Below are positions 21,477 to 30,046 of a stretch of 30,898 nucleotides of DNA, in pieces. Origin of the DNA: Bacteroidales bacterium UBA7569 (GTDB lineage Bacteria > Bacteroidota > Bacteroidia > Bacteroidales > Paludibacteraceae); contig DLLF01000014.1 of assembly GCA_002477945.1 (NCBI GenBank), forward strand, positions 40,877 through 71,774. Direction: 5' to 3'. The notes under the pieces were generated by a model. It had not been told where the DNA came from. It saw only the letters and a program-made list of their open reading frames with translations, and did no database searches. The position numbers and the translations under genes are program-made. Position 1 is the stretch's first letter; each line of letters begins with the position of its first letter.

Positions 21477-22520
21477 AAGATTTATTAACAAATAAATACA
21501 AGCCTTGGGGGACAGAACTGTGTTATAGTAGTTTGTTGCTCCTTGTTCCAATTTGGTACGCAGTTCGTTATCCAGCATCAATGTGCGCACACCCTCATAT
21601 ATTGCCTGCTCGCTATAGTCTCGAACATAAAAGATATTTTCGCCATGAGTAGGAGGAATAGGCAATTCATTGATAAACGGTGTAGATAATATGGCTTTGC
21701 CCATTGAAAAATACTCCGGCAGTTTCCAACCATGGCAACCAAAATAAGCAGGTGTATTGAAACAAAGGGCAGAACGCTGCACATTTCTAAGATATTGAGC
21801 GTAATCGGCACCTTGGGATAATATGACATCTTCTATACCTTCCGTATTCTGCTCCGCATCGGGGATAAGCCCGCCCTCAAAGTAGAGCAATCCCTCTTTT
21901 TGCAGTCTCTTACAAGCGCGAATAAAATTGATACGCGCCCTATTACATTCATCTTGTCCTTTCCACAATGTAGATACAAAAAAGATATAATGGGAGTCAA
22001 CGCTGTTTTGTAATAGACGGTGCGTGCAACGCTTTGATTGCATTATGTACCTGCTGATAAAGGTTTTCAGAGAGAAATCAATACGCGAATGCGCTTTGAG
22101 ATAATTGAGTAATGCATACAAAACAGCAACCGCACGATGTTTGATTATGCATACGGCAAAGTTGCACCCGCAACACACAATCTTACTTTGATATTGAGTA
22201 GGGACATTACCCTGCAAATAGTTCACCTTGGCATATACATCCGCCCATTCTATGAAACCAGGATAAAAGACCTTATTAGAGTCAGCAAAATCAATGCAAT
22301 ACTTACGATTGTTGATTACAAAAGCGAAGATGTGGGTATCAATGCCATAGTGCAAGCCTCTAAAGGGGAGATTGCAGAAATGCACATTACAATTGCCATA
22401 CAGTTGCCGCAACCCTTGTAGATAAAATGAAGAATACAAGATATTGCAGGCAGGATCAACAAAGAGCGTCATAGGGGGCTTGTTTTTATGGACAGAGTAC
22501 TCATTGCTTATATACTCCAT
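21465..22520 (-). CDS. Probable GT-B glycosyltransferase (divergent)
   Basis: A 351-aa protein with a weakly conserved N-terminal half. The C-terminal half is Glycos_transf_1-like: F-V-S-T-L-W (186-191), an acceptor/donor region with S-A-L-C-F-N-T-P, then G-C-H-G-W-K-L-P-E-Y-F-S-M-G-K-A-I-L-S-T, which corresponds to the EAMA-GKPVV region, and a closing helix with L-R-T-K-L-E-Q-G-A. The ATG at 22520 overlaps the upstream GT2 by 13 nt; an internal ATG at 22472 is possible. It is the last gene of the right-hand operon. The sequence is AT-rich, like several neighbours. The family assignment is by pattern, so the substrate is unknown. Confidence 0.75.
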   Translation of the reverse strand: MEYISNEYSVHKNKPPMTLFVDPACNILYSSFYLQGLRQLYGNCNVHFCNLPFRGLHYGIDTHIFAFVINNRKYCIDFADSNKVFYPGFIEWADVYAKVNYLQGNVPTQYQSKIVCCGCNFAVCIIKHRAVAVLYALLNYLKAHSRIDFSLKTFISRYIMQSKRCTHRLLQNSVDSHYIFFVSTLWKGQDECNRARINFIRACKRLQKEGLLYFEGGLIPDAEQNTEGIEDVILSQGADYAQYLRNVQRSALCFNTPAYFGCHGWKLPEYFSMGKAILSTPFINELPIPPTHGENIFYVRDYSEQAIYEGVRTLMLDNELRTKLEQGATNYYNTVLSPKACIYLLINLSDF

Positions 22521-23302
22521 TGTCTTTTCGAGAAGTCATAGCAAACAACTGATCTATTCTTTCTATGATGACAATAATGGCTCCATAGCAATCTCCACCT
22601 ATTGATACTATACCTCATACCATATTGTGCTGTTATTGTTTTTACTTCTGCTGAGTATTTATCTGCCTGTGTCAGTGATAATTGGTTTCCATGTTCACGG
22701 AAGCCACCCAAGATAGTATTGACGGAATACAATTTGGAATATTGAAACATCTTACACCACAACTCAAAATCGGCAGCCAACTTATACTGCAAATTCAGTC
22801 CTCCAACTTTATCCCATAACGAACGCCGCCAAAATGTACTCTCTTGTTGTAACCAACGGAAATCTCCACTTTTGAACCGTTGCCATGACCAAAGAGGCGT
22901 TTGGAATACTTTGACACAGAGTCCCTCGGCATTATACAATGTCGGAGTCCCTGTAATCCATTCCACATTATGTAGTTGAGAAAAGATTTGCCCGACTATA
23001 TTCAATGCATCGGGATGATACATATCGTCGGAATTTATCCATGCCAGAATGTCTCCTGTAGCACGAGAGAACCCCTTCATAATGGCATCGTACATCCCCT
23101 TATCCGGTTCGCTCACCCAATAGGCAAGTTGATTTTCATAACGGCGAATGATATCCACAGTCCCGTCTGTAGAGCCACCGTCAATAATGATATACTCCAA
23201 ATTAGGGTAATGCTGCCCAAGAACAGATTGAATCGTCTGCTCTATCATCCCGACTCTGTTAAAAACCGGAGTTACTATGGATATGCGAGGTAAATTAGTC
23301 AT
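22508..23302 (-). CDS. Glycosyltransferase family 2 (WcaE-like)
   Basis: A GT-A enzyme of 264 aa: ISIVTPVFNRVGMIEQTI (7-24), IDGGSTDGT (40-48), SEPDKGMYDAIMKGF (64-78), the metal motif N-S-D-D (90-93), W-I-T-G-T-P (115-120) and L-A-A-D-F-E-L-W. The spacing between the D-G-G-S-T-D-G-T and SEPDKG motifs is the ordinary 15 residues, which makes it a good internal control for the expanded paralogue at 17119-17982. The start overlaps the upstream GT2 stop by ATGA. It acts in repeat-unit assembly; the donor is unknown. Confidence 0.92.
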   Translation of the reverse strand: MTNLPRISIVTPVFNRVGMIEQTIQSVLGQHYPNLEYIIIDGGSTDGTVDIIRRYENQLAYWVSEPDKGMYDAIMKGFSRATGDILAWINSDDMYHPDALNIVGQIFSQLHNVEWITGTPTLYNAEGLCVKVFQTPLWSWQRFKSGDFRWLQQESTFWRRSLWDKVGGLNLQYKLAADFELWCKMFQYSKLYSVNTILGGFREHGNQLSLTQADKYSAEVKTITAQYGMRYSINRWRLLWSHYCHHRKNRSVVCYDFSKRQWSI

Positions 23303-24150
23303 CTGATAAAACGAGAAAATTTAGTTAAAATACACATTGGAAGATATTTTGCCCAACGAAGATAAAAAGGCACATATTGCACGAAGTAATGTCTATAGCG
23401 AACAGTATCACGATTCTCTTTGCATAACCCCAACAGGTATCGATGACCTATATACGGAGCCACAGTATCAATATGTTCGTACATACACATATCTAATGAC
23501 TTTGCATTACGTTGAGAGGAATTGATGCCGGTCGGTTTCCTATACCATTGATATAGCACATAAGGCGTATATATGAACTTTATCCTATGTTCCAACATTC
23601 GTAATTGCAGTTCAAAATCCTGACAACCAAAAGAATATCTTTCAGAAGACGGATATTCAATAGCCACGCTCTTTCTTGTGGCGTTTTGCCCTACGGGCAA
23701 AACGCCACAAGAAAGATATTTGTCTATTCGTAGCATATTTGTTTCATCAATAAGTCGAGAACAATCCACTATTTTTTGCGTGTCACCTTCTATCAATGCA
23801 TAATTACCAAACACCACATCTGTCTCAGGATGCTTGTCGAAAGTATCCGCAATAAGGGCTAACGCATCAGGAGGTAGCACATCGTCTCCATCAAGTGTAT
23901 AGGTAATATCACCCTTGGCAGCAGCAATCCCCATATTGCGCGTTACGCTCACTCCTACATTTTTCTTGGCATACAATACTTGTATACCTTCGTTCTGCAA
24001 TTGGCGACAAACCTCCAATGTGGGCTGATGATCAGAGTAATCCTTGACTACAATGATTTCATAGTCATGGAGCGTTTGCGCCTGCACAGAACGTACTGCA
24101 CGCAACACATCCTTCCCCTCGTTATAACATGTGATAATGATTGAAAACAT
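23299..24150 (-). CDS. Glycosyltransferase family 2 containing a perfect 45-bp palindrome
   Basis: A GT-A enzyme of 283 aa: MFSIIITCYNEGKDVLRAV (1-19), E-I-I-V-V-K-D-Y-S-D (31-40; the usual second Asp-Gly is replaced by Tyr after K-D), NVGVSVTRNMGIA (64-76), the metal motif D-G-D-D (87-90), and C-Q-D-F-E-L-Q-L-R-M. The altered first acidic motif may change donor binding. Residues about 146-160 (L-S-C-G-V-L-P-V-G-Q-N-A-T-R-K) are encoded by a perfect inverted repeat, noted separately. Six nt separate it from the upstream gene, and the next gene overlaps it by ATGA. Confidence 0.88.
   Translation of the reverse strand: MFSIIITCYNEGKDVLRAVRSVQAQTLHDYEIIVVKDYSDHQPTLEVCRQLQNEGIQVLYAKKNVGVSVTRNMGIAAAKGDITYTLDGDDVLPPDALALIADTFDKHPETDVVFGNYALIEGDTQKIVDCSRLIDETNMLRIDKYLSCGVLPVGQNATRKSVAIEYPSSERYSFGCQDFELQLRMLEHRIKFIYTPYVLYQWYRKPTGINSSQRNAKSLDMCMYEHIDTVAPYIGHRYLLGLCKENRDTVRYRHYFVQYVPFYLRWAKYLPMCILTKFSRFIR
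23671..23715. repeat. Perfect 21-bp inverted repeat with 3-nt loop inside a GT2 gene
   Basis: Arms 23671-23691 and 23695-23715 are exact complements (CTTTCTTGTGGCGTTTTGCC plus C, and its complement) around TAC. The whole structure is coding. A 21-bp stem with a 3-nt loop should form a very stable RNA hairpin and a cruciform-prone DNA site. Confidence 0.9.
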
Positions 24151-24156
24151 ATAATC

Positions 24157-24948
24157 TCAATAACGATAACCTATGGAAGGAAAAAGTTTGTGCAATTTAC
24201 AAAATAAACTACACCAAAACTTGTAATGTTTCAATAATAATATATTGGCGTGATTATTAAGACGATATATATATATCCAATGCCATAAATCAAGTATTTC
24301 TTCTGCATCTTCATGATGAGATATATAATCTTTCGCACAGACTCCTGCGGCATCATTTTTCCCGACACCACCTTGAGGGTGAAACAATTGAACCCTATCA
24401 TCAATAACTATTTTCTGCCTCAAAGATTTTGCATAATAAGCAGCACATATATCCAATCCCCAACCATATTTGTTATCTGCACATGGATACAATTTATCAA
24501 AAATATCTCTGTGCCACATTGAAACCATTGCTTCTATACATGGAACCACTCGTTTCCTATTCGTTTTCTTATTGTATGCCCAATGCACAAAAGTGTAAGA
24601 GGAGTTATTATGACTTGGGCAATAAATGGCTACATTATGGAAATCCTCTTGAAGAAGAATATCTTTCATCTTTAAGAAATCTTCTTGTTCTATGTGTACA
24701 TCAGAACAAATAAAAAACAGATATGTAAAATTTCCACTATGTGCCAACTCAATGGATCGATTTAACAGTCCTCCAAAATAGATGTTAGGGAGGTACATCG
24801 TATCACCATTGAATGACTCTGGGCGTTGTCCGCTATCCGCATCTAATATGCGACACGAGAAATAGGGCGATATCATTTGGTATAACCGCTCGGAGTTTTC
24901 TTTCTCTTTATAATTAAGAATTGTGAATAAGATACAGGAACTATTCAT
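24157..24948 (-). CDS. Glycosyltransferase-like protein (GT-A pattern)
   Basis: A 263-aa protein with weak family-2 features: an N-terminal strand (C-I-L-F-T-I-L-N-Y-K-E-K), L-D-A-D-S-G-Q-R-P (35-43), a metal-site-like F-F-I-C-S-D-V-H-I (78-86), and K-Y-G-W-G-L-D-I-C-A-A-Y-Y-A (about 168-181), which resembles the G-W-G-x-D-x2 acceptor-side motif of some GT-A enzymes. It overlaps the upstream nucleotidyltransferase by 8 nt and is distinctly AT-rich. The call rests on these patterns and on position in a glycan operon; the donor sugar is unknown. Confidence 0.7.
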   Translation of the reverse strand: MNSSCILFTILNYKEKENSERLYQMISPYFSCRILDADSGQRPESFNGDTMYLPNIYFGGLLNRSIELAHSGNFTYLFFICSDVHIEQEDFLKMKDILLQEDFHNVAIYCPSHNNSSYTFVHWAYNKKTNRKRVVPCIEAMVSMWHRDIFDKLYPCADNKYGWGLDICAAYYAKSLRQKIVIDDRVQLFHPQGGVGKNDAAGVCAKDYISHHEDAEEILDLWHWIYIYRLNNHANILLLKHYKFWCSLFCKLHKLFPSIGYRY

Positions 24949-25660
24949 TGCAAAGAAATTTTTCTAACCCCAAGAATTCTTCTTGCGTATTAAAATGGAA
25001 TACATGACCATAATCAATAACTACACCTCTTGCAGGATTACCATTCCTCTGCAAAACTTCATACCCAACATCTAACTTAGATTCAATACCATTGCTCAAA
25101 CATTGCCTATTATAATCCGTCAATTGTTCGACTATAACTTTTTTATCCATCAAATAACATGATTGGTCAAAATACCCATACGGAACAGGATCAGGATTAT
25201 TTCGTCTCCAAATAGTAGTCTTTATCCTAAAATCTTCATCCATAATGTACCACGAATATGGATTGGCTATATAGGATATTGGAACGATACAAGGAGACAC
25301 CACATTAGAATTCAATGTTTGAATAAACGCATAATCATCCTTGAACCAAAGGTCTCCCCAGCACATCAGCATCTTGTCTGTATGAATACAGGGAACAACT
25401 TTAAGTAACGCATCCAATGTTCCGAAACCGGAAACGATACTAATCACATCCACTCCTTTGTATTTGCGACAGATATCAATATACTCCTCTTGACAAAAAG
25501 CCGTTCCTACTACAATGATACGTGAAAATAGCCCGAGACCGACACGTATCGTATTTTCCAAACAAGAAATACCTTTATATGCAAATAATGCCTTGTTTTG
25601 GTAATTTGCACGAGAATTCTTTCCCGCTGCTAAAATAATCAAAGTAATATCCTGTTTCAT
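24941..25660 (-). CDS. Nucleotidyltransferase (sugar-phosphate type)
   Basis: An NTP_transferase/MobA-like protein (239 aa) that would couple a nucleoside triphosphate to a phosphorylated sugar or polyol. The signature L-I-I-L-A-A-G-K-N-S-R (7-17), the conserved Lys in N-K-A-L-F-A-Y-K-G (22-30), and M-C-W-G-D-L-W-F, the metal-binding Asp strand, are visible. The C-terminal region (Y-G-H-V-F-H-F-N-T-Q-E-E-F) is typical of stand-alone nucleotidyltransferases. It overlaps the GT4 upstream by ATGA and the glycosyltransferase downstream by 8 nt, so donor synthesis and transfer may be coupled. The substrate (hexose-1-P, glycerol-P or other) is not predictable. Confidence 0.8.
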   Translation of the reverse strand: MKQDITLIILAAGKNSRANYQNKALFAYKGISCLENTIRVGLGLFSRIIVVGTAFCQEEYIDICRKYKGVDVISIVSGFGTLDALLKVVPCIHTDKMLMCWGDLWFKDDYAFIQTLNSNVVSPCIVPISYIANPYSWYIMDEDFRIKTTIWRRNNPDPVPYGYFDQSCYLMDKKVIVEQLTDYNRQCLSNGIESKLDVGYEVLQRNGNPARGVVIDYGHVFHFNTQEEFLGLEKFLCNE

Positions 25661-26970
25661 AACTCTATTTGCTTCATTATTGAAATAAATGCCTTATCAG
25701 ACATTTTGTTAATTGCTGTTTGTTGAGCACACTGTCTCATCGCTATAGTCTCGGCATCAGTCAAAGATAATGCCTCGTACAACGCCTTTTCCAATGCCCC
25801 CACATCTGCGAGAGGAACACGATAGCCATTTACACGAGATTGAATAATATCCTCATTTTCAAGAAATCCTGTTTGAAATCCGACCACCAATGCGCCACAC
25901 AACATAGCCTCCGGTACCATCATAGGACCTCCTTCCTCCAAAGAAGACATCACATAAATATCAGATGCCTGATAAAGAAGAGATAACAACCGCATGTCCC
26001 GAATATAATCCACATATTTTGTCTCCAAGGGAATTTGTTTTGTTTCTTCGTCAGCAGTATTATGGTTGCCAACAAGTACGACCATTACATTTGAGAAGAT
26101 ATTAGGATACTGAGCCACAAGTTGCTTTATAGATTCCACAAAATAGTGTCTTCCTTTACGAGGATCCCGTACATTGTCTGCACCAGCAAGAATCACTTTC
26201 TTACCTTTGGGAATTCTCCAAATGTGTTTTGCATACTCGCGGTTATTCATATTAAATATGTCAGTTGGGATGCACGAATACATTGGCACAACACGATCAT
26301 TCGTAGTCAGTGGAGACTCTCGTAAAATACGACGAACAAAACATGAAGCCCCTACAAATAAAGGACTCATCTGGGAATATAACCGCCACTTATTAGCAAA
26401 TTGTTTCGAAGGTAAATTTGCCAAAGATGTATTTTTGACAGCAGGGCATTGTACACATCCTCTTTGGTATTCTTTACAATTACACAAGACATGACAACCT
26501 CCCGTAATAGGATAAACATCAAGCATAACGTAGGCTATCACTGCATTAGTCAATTGATGCAAACGGGCTATTTCATTTGTATTGATAAAACCTGTAGTCA
26601 ATCCGACAAAAATAATATCAGGTACAAAACCAATCTGTTGTAGCAGATATTCCGCTCGGACAAAATGTTGTTGCTCTTCCTCTTGATAGTAAAATACATA
26701 GTTGGACTTGGCAACTGCAGCCAACTCCGGAGGTAATAAATGTAAACGACTTTGTACAGAATGGATACACCTTTTGAAGAAAGATGATTTAGGCACAACG
26801 ACACTGACAGACTTCACAAAAGTATCAGTATATCGTTTGTTTTTGACCGCAAGGCACACTTGCTCACAATGACTATTCAAAGCAGATGCCATCCGATACA
26901 TTAACTCGTATGCCCCGCCGATGGAATCTCCTGTGGATAATAACAATATCTTTTTATTTGCTAAAACCAT
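25657..26970 (-). CDS. Glycosyltransferase family 4 with cysteine-rich insert
   Basis: A GT-B enzyme of 437 aa. The N-terminal domain starts ILLLSTGDSIGGAYELMYRM (8-27). A cysteine cluster G-G-C-H-V-L-C-N-C-K-E-Y-Q-R-G-C-V-Q-C-P (157-176) matches the G-G-C-H...C...G-C...C-P motif seen in a Bacteroidetes/colanic-type GT4 subgroup and may bind a metal. The second domain has V-I-L-A-G-A-D-N-V-R-D-P-R-K-G-R, V-Y-V-M-S-S-L-E-E-G-G-P-M-M-V-P-E-A-M and the conserved E-x7-E. The start overlaps wecE by 17 nt. It is AT-rich compared with wecE, suggesting separate acquisition. Confidence 0.9.
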   Translation of the reverse strand: MVLANKKILLLSTGDSIGGAYELMYRMASALNSHCEQVCLAVKNKRYTDTFVKSVSVVVPKSSFFKRCIHSVQSRLHLLPPELAAVAKSNYVFYYQEEEQQHFVRAEYLLQQIGFVPDIIFVGLTTGFINTNEIARLHQLTNAVIAYVMLDVYPITGGCHVLCNCKEYQRGCVQCPAVKNTSLANLPSKQFANKWRLYSQMSPLFVGASCFVRRILRESPLTTNDRVVPMYSCIPTDIFNMNNREYAKHIWRIPKGKKVILAGADNVRDPRKGRHYFVESIKQLVAQYPNIFSNVMVVLVGNHNTADEETKQIPLETKYVDYIRDMRLLSLLYQASDIYVMSSLEEGGPMMVPEAMLCGALVVGFQTGFLENEDIIQSRVNGYRVPLADVGALEKALYEALSLTDAETIAMRQCAQQTAINKMSDKAFISIMKQIEL

Positions 26971-28123
26971 CTTTACGTAACATTATTATATTGACTATGT
27001 CTTGCACTTCGTCTTCGGTGAGGTCGTAGAACATAGGCAGACGCACCAGACAATCGGCATACCGGTCGCACTCGGGTAAGGCACGTCCGTCGTGTTTGGG
27101 CGCATAATACGGACTACTATGGAGACTGAGGTAATGGAATGGTGCCAATATGCCGTTTTCTTTGAGCCGCTTAATCAGTGCCGTGCGCTCTTCGAGATTG
27201 CGACATACCAGGTAGAACATGTGTGCATTGTTGGTAGCATACGGGGGGATATCAGGCAAACTGAAATTGAGAGTTGAGGGTTGAGTGTTGAGAGCAGCGG
27301 AAAGTAATGAGTAATAGAGATTCCACAGGCGTTTGCGTTTGGCTTGGATATTATCCATATCTTCCAATTGTGCCCAAAGGAAGGCAGATACTACTTCGCT
27401 CGGCAGGAACGATGAACCCGTATCCACCCAACCATATTTGTTGACCTCGCCACGGAAGAACTCGGCACGGTTGGTGCCTTTTTCCCAGATGATTTCCGCA
27501 CGACGGACAAAACGCTCGTCGTTGATACCCAGCATACCGCCCTCGCCGGAGATGATGTTTTTGGTTTCGTGGAAAGAGAATGCCGACAAATGTCCAATCG
27601 TACCCAAAGGGCGTTTCTCGCCAGTGCGGGGCGAGATATAGTAACTGTCGATGGCTTGCGCTGCGTCCTCCACCACAATCAAGTTGTGGCGGTTGGCAAT
27701 GTCCATAATAGCATCCATATCGCACGCTACCCCCGCATAATGGACGGGTACGATAACTCTGGTACGCGGAGTGATAAGCGACTCTATTTGCTCGGCATCA
27801 ATGTTCGGGTTGCGCTTCATAGAGTCGGCAAAGACAATCTTCGCCCCCTCACGCACAAACGCCAGAGCCGAAGATACAAAGGTGTAACTAGGAACGATGA
27901 CCTCGTCACCAGGGTGCAGTTCGCACAGCAGTGCCGCCATTTCCAGTGCATCGGTGCAAGAGGTAGTGAGCAGGCACTTACGGAAACCGTATTTCTGCTC
28001 CATAAAGTGCTGACAGCGTTTGGTAAACTCGCCATTGCCCGACAACTTACCATCGAACACGGCTTGATACATATAATGGGCTTCTTTGCCCGTAAGATGC
28101 GGTTTGTTGAAAGGGATATTCAT
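26954..28123 (-). CDS. wecE: dTDP-4-amino-4,6-dideoxygalactose transaminase
   Basis: A PLP-dependent sugar aminotransferase (389 aa, DegT/DnrJ/EryC1 family, RffA/WecE type) that converts dTDP-4-keto-6-deoxyglucose to dTDP-Fuc4N with glutamate. It follows E. coli WecE closely: IPFNKPHLTGKE (3-14), L-L-T-x-S-C-T-D-A-L-E-M-A-A-L-L (51-66), VIVPSYTFVSSALAFV (75-90), VPVHYAGVACDM (125-136), the PLP-ring Asp in VVEDAAQ (150-156), Lys188 in FHETKN, and KGTNRAEFFRG (215-225). Residues about 277-287 (A-L-N-T-Q-P-S-T-L-N-F) replace the usual linker and are encoded by low-complexity CTCAAC repeats typical of intergenic DNA. Paired with the acetyltransferase immediately upstream. Confidence 0.93.
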   Translation of the reverse strand: MNIPFNKPHLTGKEAHYMYQAVFDGKLSGNGEFTKRCQHFMEQKYGFRKCLLTTSCTDALEMAALLCELHPGDEVIVPSYTFVSSALAFVREGAKIVFADSMKRNPNIDAEQIESLITPRTRVIVPVHYAGVACDMDAIMDIANRHNLIVVEDAAQAIDSYYISPRTGEKRPLGTIGHLSAFSFHETKNIISGEGGMLGINDERFVRRAEIIWEKGTNRAEFFRGEVNKYGWVDTGSSFLPSEVVSAFLWAQLEDMDNIQAKRKRLWNLYYSLLSAALNTQPSTLNFSLPDIPPYATNNAHMFYLVCRNLEERTALIKRLKENGILAPFHYLSLHSSPYYAPKHDGRALPECDRYADCLVRLPMFYDLTEDEVQDIVNIIMLRKDGFSK

Positions 28124-28213
28124 ATATGTATTTTGTTATCAAATATGATATAATATAAGTTTTGCCGGTTTAATAACAACCTCACTCAGATGTTTGATAT
28201 AATAACCAACATT

Positions 28214-28921
28214 CTAACATTTAGGGTTATGTAACCACCAATGATATACTTTTGTTACGCTATTCAATATGAAACCATTTTTTTCATACAAGCAACGTGC
28301 TTTTGTATTTTTCCACTGGGTAGCTACACGCAGTGTACGCACAGATGTATTTTGTGCCAAATAAGTTTCTACAATCTGTATCATTTTGCTGCCAATACCA
28401 CGTCCTTGGACCTCTGTATCTACTGCCACCAGTCCTATGCCGGCCTCTTCTTCATTCCTCTGCAAAGTCAGCATCCCATCTATATGATTATCTACCTGAT
28501 AGACAAACACTTTGTCCGCCATATTACCAACAACGGACTGCTCTATCCAACAGCGATACAACCTCTCATAACTATTATGAGGGAAACGAGAATCTAACCG
28601 ATAACGAGAATACTCACCGCTCAACAATGCTAATCGATAGAGAGCATCGTTTGGAGCAACATCCCCATAAATATCTACTAAAGAGCAAGATGATTGTGGG
28701 AATACTGATTTGGAATAGACGATCTTTTCATCCACCAATATAGCATTAGGTTGCCCCCAGTGTACTGATTGAGGACAAAATACATATAGCAAGTCAAACT
28801 GCCGGTGCAAATTCTGCTCATCTTCTGATAATGCACTCAAATCTTCTGATGACGGGACATCCACCCTCCCAATTCGCAAGCCAAAGAATTTTGAATCCCA
28901 ATCTAAAAACTTAATTGTCAT
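28214..28921 (-). CDS. wecD: WecD-like dTDP-Fuc4N N-acetyltransferase (GNAT)
   Basis: A GNAT-fold N-acetyltransferase of 235 aa. The N-terminus L-D-W-D-S-K-F-F-G (5-13) is the WecD/RffC hallmark (L-x-W-x2-x-F-F-G). The middle S-R-Y-R-L-D-S-R-F and R-L-Y-R-C-W-I-E-Q-S-V match E. coli WecD's SRFR and FYAQWIENAV. The acetyl-CoA loop is V-Q-G-R-G-I-G-S-K-M, followed by T-L-R-V-A-T-Q-W-K-N-T-K-A and a Y-E-K-N-G-F finish. The product would be dTDP-Fuc4NAc, made from the WecE product. The ATG at 28921 is preferred because it places the signature at the N-terminus; a start at 28960 adds 13 residues. It has its own promoter at 28997-29028 and precedes wecE by 90 nt. Confidence 0.85.
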   Translation of the reverse strand: MTIKFLDWDSKFFGLRIGRVDVPSSEDLSALSEDEQNLHRQFDLLYVFCPQSVHWGQPNAILVDEKIVYSKSVFPQSSCSLVDIYGDVAPNDALYRLALLSGEYSRYRLDSRFPHNSYERLYRCWIEQSVVGNMADKVFVYQVDNHIDGMLTLQRNEEEAGIGLVAVDTEVQGRGIGSKMIQIVETYLAQNTSVRTLRVATQWKNTKARCLYEKNGFILNSVTKVYHWWLHNPKC

Positions 28922-28996
28922 ATCCAATACTATAACTAATCTAATCTTTTTTAAGAACAAAACTTCATCTGCTCCCCCTATACCCCTGATTCAATG

Positions 28997-29028
28997 CAAA
29001 ATTACTCTTTATTTTCAATACCTACAAA
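28997..29028 (-). promoter_or_regulatory. Internal promoter upstream of wecD
   Basis: On the minus strand TTTG (29025-29028), 20 nt, TAATTTTG (28997-29004) is a full consensus match overlapping the end of the upstream GT2 gene. It predicts an mRNA start about 70 nt before the wecD ATG at 28921, so wecD onward can be expressed independently of the GT2. Confidence 0.75.
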
Positions 29029-29999
29029 CCTTTTGATAAAAAACAAACTACTTTCCATTTTTTTAATTTGCATAAACTAATAAACATTTTCTTTCTTTCT
29101 CCTATTGCCCACCAAAAAAGTAACACTGCCTTTGCCATTTTCGCATCATATACACCATTCTGCAATATATTTTTCTTTATATCACCCCAAACTAACTCAG
29201 CATGAGATTTTGCATGTGGTAAAAAAACGACATCTTTTGTATGATGATACATTTTAGAGTACAAATTAAAACCGATATAATGTTTTCTTTCCCAACTCTG
29301 TTTCGCATACACACCGGTATAACTTCTCCGATATACAGCCCCCTCAAAATTCATACAGAATCCAAATCCTTGACGCAAAACAACGTAAAACAACACCAAA
29401 TCTCCATGCACTGCTAAAGACATATAATAATCCTTATCGAAACTATCTGCTCTATAGACAACCGACATCGTCTGCATATAAGGGAAATCTAGATAATTCT
29501 CTTTAAGGAAACGTAATCCTACAGTTTGTTTCTTACCTGCAAATGCTGTACACAAATAGTCAGGTTCAAAAGTATTTTGTTCTTGGTCAAAAATTTTATA
29601 ACGATGACTTGTAATCACACAGTCTGAATGGGTTTCGAGGAAAGAGACTTGTTTTTGGAGTTTGCGGGGGTCGGTCCAGTAGTCGTCGCCTTCGCACATA
29701 GCGATGTATTTGGCACCGGTGGCATCGACGGCGGCATTCATAATGCGACCGAGAGAGCCATCCGATTTGGAGTATTGGTTCTCGGTTTCGTAGATAGGGC
29801 ATATGATGTCGGGGTACTTGGCAGCATATTCACGAATGATGTCGGCAGAGTGGTCTGTGGAGGCGTCATCGTGGACAATAGCCACAAAGGGGAAGTCGGT
29901 TTGCTGCATAACAAAGCCGTTGAGACAATCGCGAAGATACAGTTCGTGATTGAAGACAAGGCATTTGATGGCTACGAGGGGATGTTTGTCTTGTTGCAT
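29022..29999 (-). CDS. Glycosyltransferase family 2 (mosaic composition)
   Basis: A GT-A enzyme of 325 aa from a common Bacteroidales group: V-A-I-K-C-L-V-F-N-H-E-L-Y-L-R-D-C-L (9-26), VHDDASTDHSADIIREYA (41-58), Y-E-T-E-N-Q-Y-S (69-76), and metal-binding A-M-C-E-G-D-D-Y-W-T-D (98-108). The part coding for the first ~120 residues (about 29630-29999) is GC-richer and purine-poor on the coding strand; the remainder is strongly AT-rich, so the gene looks like a junction between a conserved donor-binding half and an exchanged acceptor half. It starts 47 nt after the small-protein gene and may share its promoter. Substrate unknown. Confidence 0.9.
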   Translation of the reverse strand: MQQDKHPLVAIKCLVFNHELYLRDCLNGFVMQQTDFPFVAIVHDDASTDHSADIIREYAAKYPDIICPIYETENQYSKSDGSLGRIMNAAVDATGAKYIAMCEGDDYWTDPRKLQKQVSFLETHSDCVITSHRYKIFDQEQNTFEPDYLCTAFAGKKQTVGLRFLKENYLDFPYMQTMSVVYRADSFDKDYYMSLAVHGDLVLFYVVLRQGFGFCMNFEGAVYRRSYTGVYAKQSWERKHYIGFNLYSKMYHHTKDVVFLPHAKSHAELVWGDIKKNILQNGVYDAKMAKAVLLFWWAIGERKKMFISLCKLKKWKVVCFLSKGL

Positions 30000-30046
30000 T
30001 AGTTGGCTATTTCTTGTTTATACACTTCAATCGTATTACTATCTTT

